From Alisma plantago-aquatica (lineage: Eukaryota > Streptophyta > Magnoliopsida > Alismatales > Alismataceae), in the NCBI GenBank assembly GCA_963693085.1, contig OY856413.1:747146556-747210555 (forward strand): a stretch of 64,000 nt of DNA, written 5' to 3'. The notes below the pieces were generated by a model that saw only the letters and a list, made by a program, of their open reading frames with translations, was not told the origin of the DNA and made no database searches. Shown here one piece after another: positions 11,341 through 22,332 of this stretch (its first letter is position 1; each line of letters begins with the position of its first letter). Both the position numbers and the translations under genes were made by a program.

Positions 11341-13087
11341 TGTTGGTTTGTATGCCTTAAAATCCAACCAATATCATTACAATGGGGTACTTTTATTTTG
11401 TTTTGTTTTGTTTTACTATCGACGAAGTCAATTAAATTTTTTATTTTTTCTTTAGTTTGAGAAAAAAATTAAACTTTATAATATTATATGAATATATGAC
11501 TCAATGACATATGATTTTGGGTTGAGGACCGAGACATGAGGTTATGTGTCTACTAAGAATATTCACTCTTGTTTAGTTTTTAGTAGGATATCATTGTGGA
11601 AATTAAGACAACAAATATACATCAAAACTAGTATGTGTGGTTATTTTTGTATACATTGCATTGGTCGTGATATTGGATTTGAAGTTTGAAACCTAGATAC
11701 TTTTTAGATAATAAGTGTATTAGAAAGACCCACTATGAAAATGACACATGGATGCCATTATATGGTAGTCAGAATCATCCTCCAATGTGATAGTAGTGAT
11801 TGAGATCCTTACACCTACAAGTCACTATAATTATCACATGTTGTTTAATGTTATAGCACTACTCAAAGCCACCTTGAGTAAAGATTACCATGAAAATAGT
11901 GATTGGGTGTATTAATGGTACATGTGGGTTATTGTGAGTGATGTAGATGGATTTTCCCCCTTATATGGAGTCATATTATGGATAGTTGATGAGTGACACT
12001 ATGAAATGTGTGGTCATGATCATGTCACATCAATATCATTAATGTTATTTTTTGGATTAAGAGACATAGACTGGATATTAAACGGTAGACAATTTGGTGC
12101 CTCATATTCAATCTATATGTATTATATGGTCATGTAACACTAATAACATAAAATTGAAGTTGTTTCCCAACCTATTTAATTTCTTGGCTCGAAATAATGT
12201 ATTACGAGATACCATCAATTCTTGTAAAGTCATAATATAATTATTTCTACCACTATCAATATAATGTGGAACCTATAGGGAAGATGCATATGATGAATAT
12301 GGAGATAGAGTTTGATGTGGACGTGATTGGAAATGTTCCAATCAATAAAGTTATGATTTGGATTGGATATCTAAATATTTAGACAATCAATTATTACTAT
12401 ACTGGGTTTTCTAGAAACCTAGATATTTAGCAAGATAGTACTCAGGATTGAATAGATTTTGGATGGTTGGCTGATATCTTAGACAAATAGGCAGTTGAAT
12501 ATCACGATTACAACAAATTCTAGATAGTTGTCTAGAGCTATTAATGGATCATCTAGTCAATTGTCGATCGACTAATATGATCATTTTGTCTACTTAATGA
12601 TAGAGTATCAAAAACCTTATATTTAATCAGTTGGACTAGCTAGTCGATTAATTAGTAGGTTTGCACAAGCCATCAAAAGGTGGGTATCTAATTCATTTAT
12701 TTCTTTTCATTAAATAGAGACCATATCTTACTCCAAGCTTATATGATAGAGTGTGGCATGTATATTTTACACTCACACATTATTCACTTTGGAAACCCTA
12801 GTTGTCTTTACCCACCATTTGAAATAGATAGGAGGAGAGAGATTATAGCACTTAATCAAGGAGACACTCCTTTAGAATCCAAGCATTGTGTCATGGAATT
12901 ATTACTTTTACTGAGGATAATGTAGAGATGCAAGCAATTAGAATCTGTGTTAGTAGGACATCTTCAACCCCAAATGACTGCACCCAAGTAGGAAACAAAT
13001 GGTTCCTTGTGAGGAGCACATAGTTAGACAAATTTGAAGATAAGGTATACCTCCCAATCCCTTTATAAATATGTTGTTGCTTATAAG
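11341..13087 (+). repeat. Old long LTR, left part
   Basis: Starts tgttggtttgtatgcc. It is a diverged relative of the LTRs at 15192-17470 and 58857-61048. Shared blocks include agacccac followed by gaaaatgacacatgg (11726-11751), the stretch around tggattttcccccttatatgg (11950-11971), and the terminal aaggtatacctcccaatccc near 13043. The LTR lies inside LINE coding sequence. Its last segment is displaced to 40593-40663 by the insertion of the Sirevirus-like element. Confidence 0.65.
13083..13087. repeat. Target-site duplication, left copy (ataag)
   Basis: ataag immediately before the 5' LTR is repeated at 40588-40592, immediately after the 3' LTR 27.5 kb away. It shows that everything between arrived as one element plus later insertions. 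Confidence 0.9.
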
Positions 13088-14557
13088 TGTTGACTTGAGA
13101 GTTATACATTGCCCATATTTTGATAATAACTTAACCACTCCATTCTTATGTATCTAATATGTTTGTTCAAGATTGATTTCAAGCTTTAGGTACATGAAAA
13201 GGATCAAATTACACAAGCCCTAGCTTGTCCAAGTTCAAGTCAAAAGCAATGCAAGTGCGCGTTTTAGGAAATCACCCCAAATGACCTTAGATTAATTTTA
13301 TAATCACTTGTATTGATGATATGACTTGTAACTAAGATGAGAAAAAATCAAGGAAACTTAATTCTGATGTTTGGTCACTCAAAAGTCAAATTAGAAAATT
13401 TGTCACAGGTTGTTTATTGGTCTAGTCGGAAACTCGACCGATCCAGTGATAGATTTTCCGAAGATGATCAATAGGTTGAGTTGCACACTTACAGAACTCG
13501 ACCAATCAATCAATTAAGCAAAACTGATTTTGACTCATCGGTCGAGTTTCCTAGGACAAACTCAACCGATAGTTTGAAAATTGGCTTTGTCACTTAGTGG
13601 ATCGGTCGAGTTATCTTTATTAAAACTTGACCGAATGTACAATACAGAAAATGTAGAAAAAGTTAATATAATCATTGGAGAGTTGTCTTAAGTGAGATAG
13701 ATCTGTTGTAGCTTGGAAAATAGCTATATTTTGCCCTTAATTGATCCCACACTCAAGGGAACACCCCCAGCTATAAATAGGAACCCTTGGAGTTCATTTC
13801 AAGTTTGCTCATTCATGCTATTCTAAGTCCTTGTTGTAGTTGAGTGTGTTGCAACTCCTTGAGCCCCTTTCTCTCTCTCATTTACAAACCATTTTATGAT
13901 TATGAGTGAGTTAGGCCAGTTGTAAGAGATCTACCCCCATATTCTTGTAAATCTCTTATTCCATTGCATCTTCCCTACCCCCTTTCTCAAAGAAGAAAAG
14001 GTTGAAGCAAGCTACTTCAAGTGAAGGTGAAATTGTTGTTGTTCTTCTTTAAGGTTGAAGAATAGGTGAAGATCTTCTCCAGGTGAAGGAGAAGGGCAAG
14101 GCTAAGATTCAAGAAGAGTGGGAAAATTCCTTCAAGGCCAAAGACTTGATGCAAGTGTGGGTATGTCCTTGTTGAAGGCTGAAGACATCTTGATCAAGTG
14201 GGTAAGTCCTTTTGTAGGTGTAAGACTCTTGTCTTGAATAGGTAAGTCCTTGGATATATGGAGGTCTCGTTGTATTTCTTATGAATATATATAAGTATAC
14301 ACAAATTTCAAAGTCCTAGAGGTTGACCTCTCTAGGTATTGGATTGACTATCTCCTAGTTTGGAGAGTGGAACCACTCTAAACCACCTTGTCCAAGTGAA
14401 TGTTTCAATTTCTCTCATCCTTGCTAAGCTTTCTTAGTTAGGACTTCAAATTTATCTTAAGCTATTGGTTTCGATTGATATAATTTGAAGGTCTAACTTA
14501 TCTTGTGAGAATTTTGAAGCTCTATTCACCCCCACCTCTAGAGCCCTAGATCCAACA
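13088..14557 (+). repeat. 5' LTR of the Sirevirus-like element
   Basis: Starts tgttgacttgagagtt and ends gccctagatccaaca. It matches 39128-40587 throughout. It contains a cluster of palindromic motifs built on ggtcgagtt / aactcgacc around 13420-13640, and a TATA box at 13771. Confidence 0.92.
13771..13780 (+). promoter_or_regulatory. LTR TATA box
   Basis: ctataaatag sits in a locally GC-richer stretch of the LTR and recurs at 39804-39813 and in inverted form in the reverse copy. It is the likely core promoter for the retrotransposon transcript. Confidence 0.7.
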
Positions 14558-14559
14558 AG

Positions 14560-14571
14560 TGGTATCAAAGC
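14560..14571 (+). promoter_or_regulatory. Primer-binding site (initiator Met-tRNA)
   Basis: tggtatcaaagc follows the LTR after two bases and matches 11 of 12 bases of the canonical plant site tggtatcagagc. Confidence 0.85.
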
Positions 14572-14609
14572 TAAGGATCTTCTCCAATAATCTCCCATGA
14601 GATGAGAAG

Positions 14610-15191
14610 ATGGGTGACAACCTACTTTGTTTACTCAAACTAGAGGGAGGCTTCTCCATGTATCCTCTGATCTTCGATGGCACCAACATCCTCTATTGGA
14701 AGAGCTAATTGTAGTTCTACATTCAAGGGATGAACTTTGATATGTGGAAGGTGATGGTCACAAGGAGCTAAGCAGAGCTATTTCAACATGGAATGAAGTC
14801 GCACTAAAAGAAGCCCAGCTCAATGCCAAAGCCATAAGCATCCTCTAGCCCTTACCCCAACTGAGTTCAACTGCATCTCATCATGGGATACCACCTATGA
14901 GATTTGGGATAAGTTGTGCATTACTTATGAGGGTACAAAGAAAGTCAAGGAGGCTAAGATATACATGTTAAATAGTCTTCTAAAGAACTTCAAGATGGGC
15001 AAGAAAGAAGGGATTGTGGAGATGTACTCTAGGATCAATGTGATCATCAATGGCCTAGCTGCTTTGGGAAACACTTTGGATAGACATGTAATCAACTTCA
15101 AGATCTTGAGGACTCTACCAAAGAGATGGGAGTCAAAGATGACCTCCATTGAAGAAGTGAGGAGACTTGGTGACATCCCAACTGAAGAGCT
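14610..15191 (+). pseudogene. Copia gag, N-terminal part
   Basis: Gag forms the virus-like particle of the element. The ATG at 14610 opens MGDNLLCLLKLEGGFSMYPL, then FDGTNILYWKS, the usual copia gag opening in which an N-x-Y-W motif precedes the capsid helices. After frame disruption a clean stretch (14914-15191) reads YEIWDKLCITYEGTKKVKEA, then RINVIINGLAALG, ILRTLPKRWESKMTSIEE and IPTEE(L), matching the capsid-like gag domain of copia elements. Early stops (for example near 14706 and 14770) and frameshifts kill the frame. Coding is interrupted at 15191 by a solo LTR and resumes at 17471. Confidence 0.85.
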
Positions 15192-17470
15192 TGTTGGTAA
15201 GGTATGCATGTAGAGACAATCATATGATGATTAACATGGCATAATTACCTAAAAGGATTGGATTAATAATAACAAATATAAAGGAAAGCTTCCAATTCAT
15301 CTATTTAACTCAATTATGAGATAATGAGGATACAGAGTGAATGTCTACAAAATTATATCACTCAATGACGTATGTTGTCAAGTTCCTATCCTTGTGATGA
15401 GATCATACGAATGTTAAGAGTATATATACATATTCTCATTATGACCATGATCGGTTATTTTTGTGGAAGTTTGATAGACAACAATAACACATAAGATCAG
15501 AGTGTGAGTTGGTTGATGACTAAATCTCATTAGTCATGATATGGAAATATCAAATCAAGCACAGATACATGTTAGAGAACAGTGTATCCAACAGACCCAC
15601 CTTGAGAATGACACATGGTTTTATAGTCACAGACATCTCTCATAGTGTAGGTGGTGATTGTGATTCTTAGATCTGAAATCACTACATTCGTCACATGTCG
15701 TTGGGTATGCTTTGACATCATCAAACGCAATCCTGAAACATAGGTGGTTGTAACGATGATGATTGGGTGACTTTGACACATGAGGATAGACTGTGAGTGA
15801 TAGATATGGGATTTTCCCTCCTACTGGAGTATGATACCCTAGCTACTACATTATAGAGATTAAGAAATGTATGCGCATGCACATTTGAATCAATATATGA
15901 TATTAATGTCACATTATCTTAGACAGTCTGCTCTTGCTTCAAGAAACATGGATTAAATGTTGATAGGATGACCAACCATGCCTCGAGTTCATCTTAGATA
16001 TCAAAGATAAAGGAATTATACAATCACGACAATACCTTATATAGATTGTAGGTTGAAGTTGTTCTCCAACTTTCCATTTCACTTGGGTAGAACTAATGTG
16101 TGACTAGGCATCACTCTTTTCTTGTGATGTCATAAGCTAGTTATGGACATTCACTGCCAATGTGATATGGGATCTATAGGGTCACACACATAGAAACTCA
16201 TCTGGAAGAGGAGTTTGATCTTGAACGACAATTGGATTGATTACTAAAGTGTTTAGGTATTCAATTCACACAACGGATTGCTTCAATAGATGACTAGGTC
16301 TACCAAATGACCATCTCATTGAGTGAGATGACCGTTTAGGCAGCCATATGGGCATCTCATGTAGTTGAGACGGCCGTTTGGGGGTCAGGTTAATCAAAGA
16401 TCAAATTGACTAAGTTTTTCCCTTGAACCAACTAGTTCAATATGATTGAACTGACTGGCTCATCTCAACTCACTAGAAGACCATCTGCGTGAGTGAGATG
16501 GGTGTCTAGCTACTATGAGATGGCTCGGTTGGGACAAATAAAAGTTTTGGAGTTTTCCCAAACTTGTTTCAATTGCACATACTTGGGGTGCAAGTAAATT
16601 AATGTGTGAAATTAATTAGGAAATAATTAGTCAATTCATATATGACTGGGAAAGTGCAAAATGACCATCTCACTTAGCGAGACAACCATCTTGTGTCCCA
16701 GACAACCGTCTCACGTGATAGATGACCGTCTTGGCTTATGAGATGACCATTTTGGCTGACGCAAGTTGTGAAACTTCCATAATTGTTACAAAAATTCAAT
16801 ATCATCTGGTCCTTTCCACTCCCACTTTAGTCCTGCATTAGATGGGGACTGGAAACCTTGACCCTAACCCCTCCTATATATAGAGGGATATTGGGGACTT
16901 CCCACAAGACAACACAGACAACTAAGAATCAGTTCCCCTAACAACTATTGTCCTCTCTGGTTGTGGTAACCAAGAGAGTCTGGGTAAGTCCTACCTGAAA
17001 AGGAGGGATAGCCAATGGGAGAGAACAACTAAGAAGTTATTGTTGTGGGAGAGCAGGTTGGTGACTAGTACACCAACAGCGAGGACAACTCATTTCTTCC
17101 CATTCTTGGTGAACGACAAGAGTTCTATTTGGTCGTGTGGACTAATCTAAAGACAAGAGTCCTTTGGTTACTTCTTGGAAAGCAAAGTCAACCTGCAGTC
17201 TGTGGCGAGACCACAGGAATCATTGTAGAGGTTGTGCAGACAACTATTCATGGTGAAGACTAGGATTTGCACAACCACCGTCCAAGAGTACCTTATCAGC
17301 AATTGTAAAGAAGTGAGTTTTGTCGCTAGACTTTCTCTAGGGTCAGGTATAACTCGCTAAAACCATCCTTCCTATCTCATAGTAGTTGACGTGATCTTGA
17401 TGTATTGGGGAATACAGATAGATAATTTTTTTATTGTCGCTGTTATACTTTGTGCCTGTATTTCCCAACA
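15192..17470 (+). mobile_element. Solo LTR of a second long-LTR copia family
   Basis: Begins tgttgg and ends cccaaca, complementary ends as expected for an LTR, and splits the gag frame. Flanks gagct (15187-15191) and gagtt (17471-17475) form a 5-bp target duplication with one transition. No PBS or internal sequence follows, so it is solo, presumably left by recombination between two LTRs. It is homologous to 58857-61048, sharing the sequences around gacacatgg and ggattttcc, the TATA region and the terminal sequence. A cluster of short motifs resembling agatgaccgtctca lies at about 16290-16760. Confidence 0.85.
16874..16883 (+). promoter_or_regulatory. TATA box of the solo LTR
   Basis: ctatatatag follows a pyrimidine-rich accccctc-like stretch, exactly as in the related LTR at 60508. 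Confidence 0.6.
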
Positions 17471-18098
17471 GAGTTCATTGGCAACCCCCAAGCTCATGAG
17501 CCAAGGATTGACAAGCAAGAAGAAGAAGCCAATCAAGAAGACGAGGAAGCCAAGAAGATCAAATATAGTGCCTTTGAAGCATAAGTGGAGGTTGTCATCC
17601 TTCAAAAACAACTTTCGTGTTGGGCATCTCCCTCCTCATCTAGCAAAGTTGATGGCCCTAGTGAGCATGAATTCAACTACACCTAGGGCAAGCACTTCAA
17701 GGGAAAGCAATCCACCTCCTCTACTCCTAGACGCTACAAGTGTGAACAAAATGGACACTACAAGAGTGAATGTCCTAAATCAATAAAGTCACACCATAAG
17801 GGAAGCTCCAAGAAGGAGGAATAATACAAGAATGAGAGAAAGTACAAGAGTAAGGAAAAGAAGGAGAAAATACATAAGAATGCAACTCATGCAGCTTGGA
17901 AGGAATCATCATCAAGCGGCTCTAGCTCTGAAGAAGATGGAGATTTCCACCTTGCACTCATGTTCTCTACTAGTGAAGAAATTTGTGAGGTAAGTGAGGT
18001 AAGCTTGCATGAGTTATCTAAGGAAACACTTATTGATATGACTGTTTCTACCCATTCTTCTTTTGCTAAATGTAAATCTAAAAGAAAAAGATTAGGAA
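17471..18098 (+). pseudogene. Copia gag, C-terminal part with zinc knuckle
   Basis: Continues the gag interrupted at 15191: FIGNPQAHEPRIDKQEEEAN followed by EDEEAKKIKYSAFEA, then a zinc-knuckle-like YKCEQNGHYKSECP at about 17735-17776. The first Cys of the CX2CX4HX4C pattern is lost (YKC keeps only one). A lysine-rich stretch follows, then HAAWKESSSSGSSSEEDGDF, the acidic serine linker common in this lineage. A stop interrupts the lysine-rich region near 17822. The frame ends at an inverted LTR beginning at 18104. Confidence 0.8.
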
Positions 18099-18103
18099 AA
18101 ATT
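18099..18103. repeat. Target-site duplication, left copy (aaatt)
   Basis: aaatt before the inverted element is repeated exactly at 22000-22004 after it. Confidence 0.85.
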
Positions 18104-19571
18104 TGTTGGATCTAGGGCTCTAGAGGGGGGTGAATGGAGCTTCAAAATTCTCAAAAGATAACTTAGACCTTAAAATTATATCAATCAAAACTAGTATCTT
18201 AAGAGAAATTTGAAGTCCTAACTAAACAAGCATAGCAAGGATGAGAGAAATTGAAACAAGCACTTAGACAAGGTGGTTTAGAGGGGTTCCACTCTCCAAA
18301 CTAGGAGAGAGTCAATCCACTACCTAGAGAGGTCAACCTCTAGGACTTTTCAATATGTGTATAATTATATTCCATTCATAAGAGATATAAGGAGACCACC
18401 ATACATCCAAAGACTTACCTATTCAAGTCAAGAGTCATCCACCTACACAAGGACTTACCCACTTGATCAAGATGTCTTCAACCTTCAACAAGGAATTACT
18501 CACACTTGTATCAAGTCTTTGGCCTTGAAGGAATTTTACCACTCTTCTTGAATCTTGGCATTTCCCTTCTCCTTCACCAGGAGAATATCTTCACCTATTC
18601 ATCAACCTTGACAAAGAACAACAACAACTTCACCTTCACTCGAAGTAACTTGCTTCACCTTTGCTTCTTTGAGAAAAGGGGATAGGGAAGATGGAATGGA
18701 ATGAGAGATTTACAAGCACAAGGAAGTAACTCTCTTACAAATGGCCTAACACTCATAATCACAAAATGCTATGTAATGAGAGAGAGAAAGGGGCTCAAGG
18801 AGTTGCAACACACTCAACTATAGAAAGGACTTATAATAGCATGAATGAGCAAACTTGGAATGAACTCCAAGGGGTCCTATTTATAGCTAGGGGTGTTTCC
18901 TTGAGTGTGAGATCACTTAAGGAAGAAATATATCTATTTTCCAAGTTACAATGGATCTATTCTCACTCAAAACAACTCACCAACGGTTATAATCACATTT
19001 TCTATATTTTCCATACCCAGTAGACTCGGTTGAGTTTTAATAAAGATAAATCAACCGATCCACTAAATGACATGACCAATTTTCAAACTATCAGTCAAGT
19101 TTGTTCTGGAAAAGTCAACCAATGAGTCAAAATCAGTTTTTCTTAGTTGATCGATCAGTCGAGTTATGTGAGTTTTCAACTCGATGGATTGGTCTTTCCA
19201 GAAAATCCATCACTGGATCGGTCGAGTTTCCAACTGGACCGATAAATAGCCTGTCACAAATTTTCTAAATTGACATTTGAGTGATCAAATGTTGAAATTA
19301 AGTGTCCCTAATCTTTTCTCATCTTAGTTACAAGTCATATCATCAATATAAGTGATTACAAAAATCATCTAAGGTCATTTGAAGTGATTTCCCAAAATGC
19401 ACACTTGCATTGCTTTTGACTTGAACTTGAACAAGATAGGGCTTGTGTAATTGATCCTTTTCATGTACCTAAAGCCTAAAATAAATCTTGAAAAAAATAT
19501 ATTAGATACAAAGGAATGGAATTGTTAAGTCATTATCAAAATATGGGCAATATATAACTCTCAAGTGAACA
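18104..19571 (-). repeat. 3' LTR of the reverse copy
   Basis: Inverted version of 39128-40587, beginning (plus strand) tgttggatctagggctctag and ending aagtgaaca. The inverted TATA box lies near 18890 and the inverted polypurine tract just beyond at 19572-19587. Confidence 0.9.
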
Positions 19572-19814
19572 TTCTTCCCCTTTTTGAAAATGACAAATCA
19601 TTCATCAATCATATTGAAAAGGATACATAGAGTTATACCTTTGCCTTGTGAATTGTAGGGGGATTTATGATTTGAACAATGTGAATTTCTCCCCCTCAAT
19701 CTATGCTTACTCTTACCTGCATAGTTATTCTATATACACAAATCAACATGACATATATACTATATGGTCCTTTAGCAAGTCCCATGAGAAAGCATATAAT
19801 GAACAAGAAAAATT

Positions 19815-21255
19815 TCTAGAGCTCTAGAGGGGGTGAATCAAGATTCAAAATTCTCACAAGATAAGTTAGACCTTCAAATTATATCAATCAAACCAATATT
19901 GTATGAGCAATTTGAAGTCCTAATTAAACAAGCCTAGCAAGGATGAGAGAAATTGAAATAAGCACTTGGACAAGGTGGTTTAGAGTGGTTCCACTTTCCA
20001 AACTAGGAGAGAGTCAGTTGACTACCAAGAGAGATCAACCTCTAGGACTTTGCAATCTATGTATACTTATATTCCATTCATAAGATATACAAAGAGACCA
20101 CCATACATCCAAGGACTTACCTATTCAAGACAAGAGTCTTCCACCTACACAAGAACTTACCTAGTTGATCAAGATGTCTTCAGCCTTGAACAAGGACTTA
20201 CCCACACTTGCATCAAGTCTTTGGCCTTGAAGGAATTTTCCCACTCTTCTTGAATCTTGGCCTTGCCCTTCTCCTTCCCCTGGAGAAGATCTTCACCTCT
20301 TCTTCAACTTTGAAGAAGAACAACAACAACTTCACCTTCACTCAGAGTAGCTTGCTTCACCTTTTCTTCTTTGAGAAAAGGGGGTAGGGAAGATGGAATG
20401 GAATGAGATATTTACTATATATGGCATGAATGACTCATAATCACAAAATGTTATGTAAATGAGAGAGAGAAAGGGGCTCAAGGAGTTGCAACACACTCAA
20501 CAATAGCAAGGACTTAGAATAGTATGCATGAGCAAACTTGGAATGAACTCCAAGGGATGCTACGTATAGTTGGGGGTGTTCCCTTGAGTGTAGGATCACT
20601 TAAGGGTGAAATATAGCCATTTTCCAAGTTACAACGGATCTATTCTTGCTCAAAAAAAATCACCAATGTTTATAATCACTTTTTCCACATTTTTCGTATA
20701 ATACATTTGGTCGAGTTTTAATAAAGATAACTCTATCGATCCACTAAGTGACAAAGCCAGTTTTTAAACTATTGGTCGAGTTTGTTATGGGAAACTCAAT
20801 TGATGAGTCAAAATTAGTTTTTTTTTTAGTTGATCGTTTGGTCGAGTACTGTGAGTGTGCAACTCGACCGATTGGTCTCTCTAGAAAATCCATCAGTGGA
20901 TTGGTCGAGTTGGAAACTCGACCGATAAAAAACATGTGGCAAATTTTCTGAATTGACATTTGAGGTGACCAAATGTTGTAATTAAGTGTCCCTTATTTTT
21001 TCTCATCTTAGTTACAAGTCATATCATCAATACAAGTGATTACAAAAATTATCTAAGGTCATTTGGAGTGATTTCCCAAAATGCACACTTGCATTTCTTT
21101 TGACTTGAACTTGAACAATCTAGGGCTTGTGTAATTTGATCATTTTCATGTACCTAAAGCCTGAAATCAATCTTGAAAAAACATACTAGATACATAGGAA
21201 TGGAATGGTTAATTCATTGTCAAAATATGGGCAATGTATAACTCTCAAGTCAACA
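19815..21255 (-). repeat. Second inverted LTR of the reverse copy
   Basis: Inverted LTR ending on the plus strand with aactctcaagtcaaca. Its other end starts directly at tctagagctctag, missing the terminal bases seen in the complete LTRs. A palindromic ggtcgagtt / aactcgacc pair is kept near 20898-20922. Confidence 0.85.
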
Positions 21256-21880
21256 TTGGATGTTGTTGCTGCTGATGAGGGGGCTTCTGAGGATGATGAT
21301 GGTTCTGATGGCTTTTCTAGTGCCACTGGTGATGAAGGTGATGTTGTTGTCTCTGTTGCACCTTAAGACGTAGATGATGACTACAAGCCAGAAGCTTCTA
21401 ATGTTGATGACAATGTTGATGATGTGGACATAGTTGACCTAGATGTTTAGATTTTCTAGTTTTTAATCTAGATGCTGGTCATATATATATTTCTAGGCTA
21501 TTTTGTTTTAAAAACATTTGGGCACATTTTATGAGCTTTACTATTTTATCACCATTTTTTCATAATTTTAGCTTGTAATTGTTTCTAAGAACATGCTTTC
21601 TGAGTTGTAATCTTAATCGTATGTATAGTTACTCGTTGATTTACTATATCTCATGAGTTTGTGTCATGTTTACCATATTTTGATTATGCCTTAGATTGTG
21701 TGTTTCTCTCGTCTCTATTTGGTGTATGCTTTGAGATTGCATGTTGTGAATGTATGTTTGTTTGTGCTTTGAGAAGACCCATTTATGTGCTCTTCAACCC
21801 CCCTTCCTTTTTGATAATGTCAAAAGGGGGAGAGAAGTTCAATGTTTTGAAGCTCAACCATATTGATTTAATTTCCTATG
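21256..21880 (+). repeat. Forward fragment of the element's post-pol region
   Basis: Matches about 38240-38880 in direct orientation. It carries the acidic C-terminal end of the extra ORF (runs of Asp and Glu codons, stop near 21448) and the first polypurine tract near 21821-21836. At about 21881 it switches into inverted LTR sequence, with the junction inside a shared gatcctttt-like stretch. Confidence 0.8.
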
Positions 21881-22004
21881 TGATCCTTTTTATGTACCTA
21901 AAGCCTAAAATAAATCTTGAAAAAACATATTATATACATAGGAATGGAATGGTTAAGTCATTATCAAAATATGGGCAATATATAACTCTCGAGTCAACAA
22001 AATT

Positions 22005-22332
22005 ATTGATGATTTGTATGCTAAACTTGATATTCTTGAGCTAAATTAGAAAATTCATCTTGAGATAATTGATAACTTGCAAGGATAATATCTTGATCTT
22101 GATCTCCAATATAATGGAGTTGAAGTAGAGAATGGTGTTTACCTTAAGAAAATTGAAACTCTTAGGGAAGATAACCAAAAGTACCTAAATGAGCTTAAAA
22201 CTCTTAAAACTAAAAATGTTGAATTTAAGCTCATTGTTGATGCTCGTAGGGATGAGAGGGATGTTTATCTTAAGGAAATTCAAGTGCTTAAATCTAAAAA
22301 TGCTAGGTTTCTTGGTCAAGTTAATGATTTAT
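22005..22332 (+). pseudogene. Copia gag-pol linker, coiled-coil region
   Basis: Host-element coding sequence between two insertions. It reads IDDLYAKLDILELN, a stop, then KIHLEIIDNLQ, YLKKIETLREDNQKYLNELK, TLKTKNVEFKLIVDARRDER and YLKEIQVLKSKNARFLGQVN. Leu and Ile residues recur at heptad-like spacing, indicating a coiled coil, which Sirevirus-type polyproteins carry between the gag knuckle and protease. The frame is cut at 22332 by the LARD-like element and resumes at 32611 with HLSSRHVFPSNDIARISLEK. Stops occur near 22049 and 22087. Confidence 0.75.

Larger units (their letters stand above)
18104..21999 (-). mobile_element. Reverse-oriented, rearranged copy of the same copia family
   Basis: On the minus strand it ends with a 3' LTR (19571 down to 18104), preceded by 243 bases of internal 3' sequence (19814-19572, equivalent to 38885-39127). 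Before that is a second, nearly complete LTR (21255-19815) lacking about its last ten bases. Next comes a piece in the opposite, forward orientation (21256-21880, equivalent to about 38240-38880), and then only the first 119 bases of an LTR (21999-21881). Exact aaatt duplications bound the whole. No gag or pol remains. It fits a reverse-transcription product with template switching, inserted by integrase as one unit into an older relative. Confidence 0.85.
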
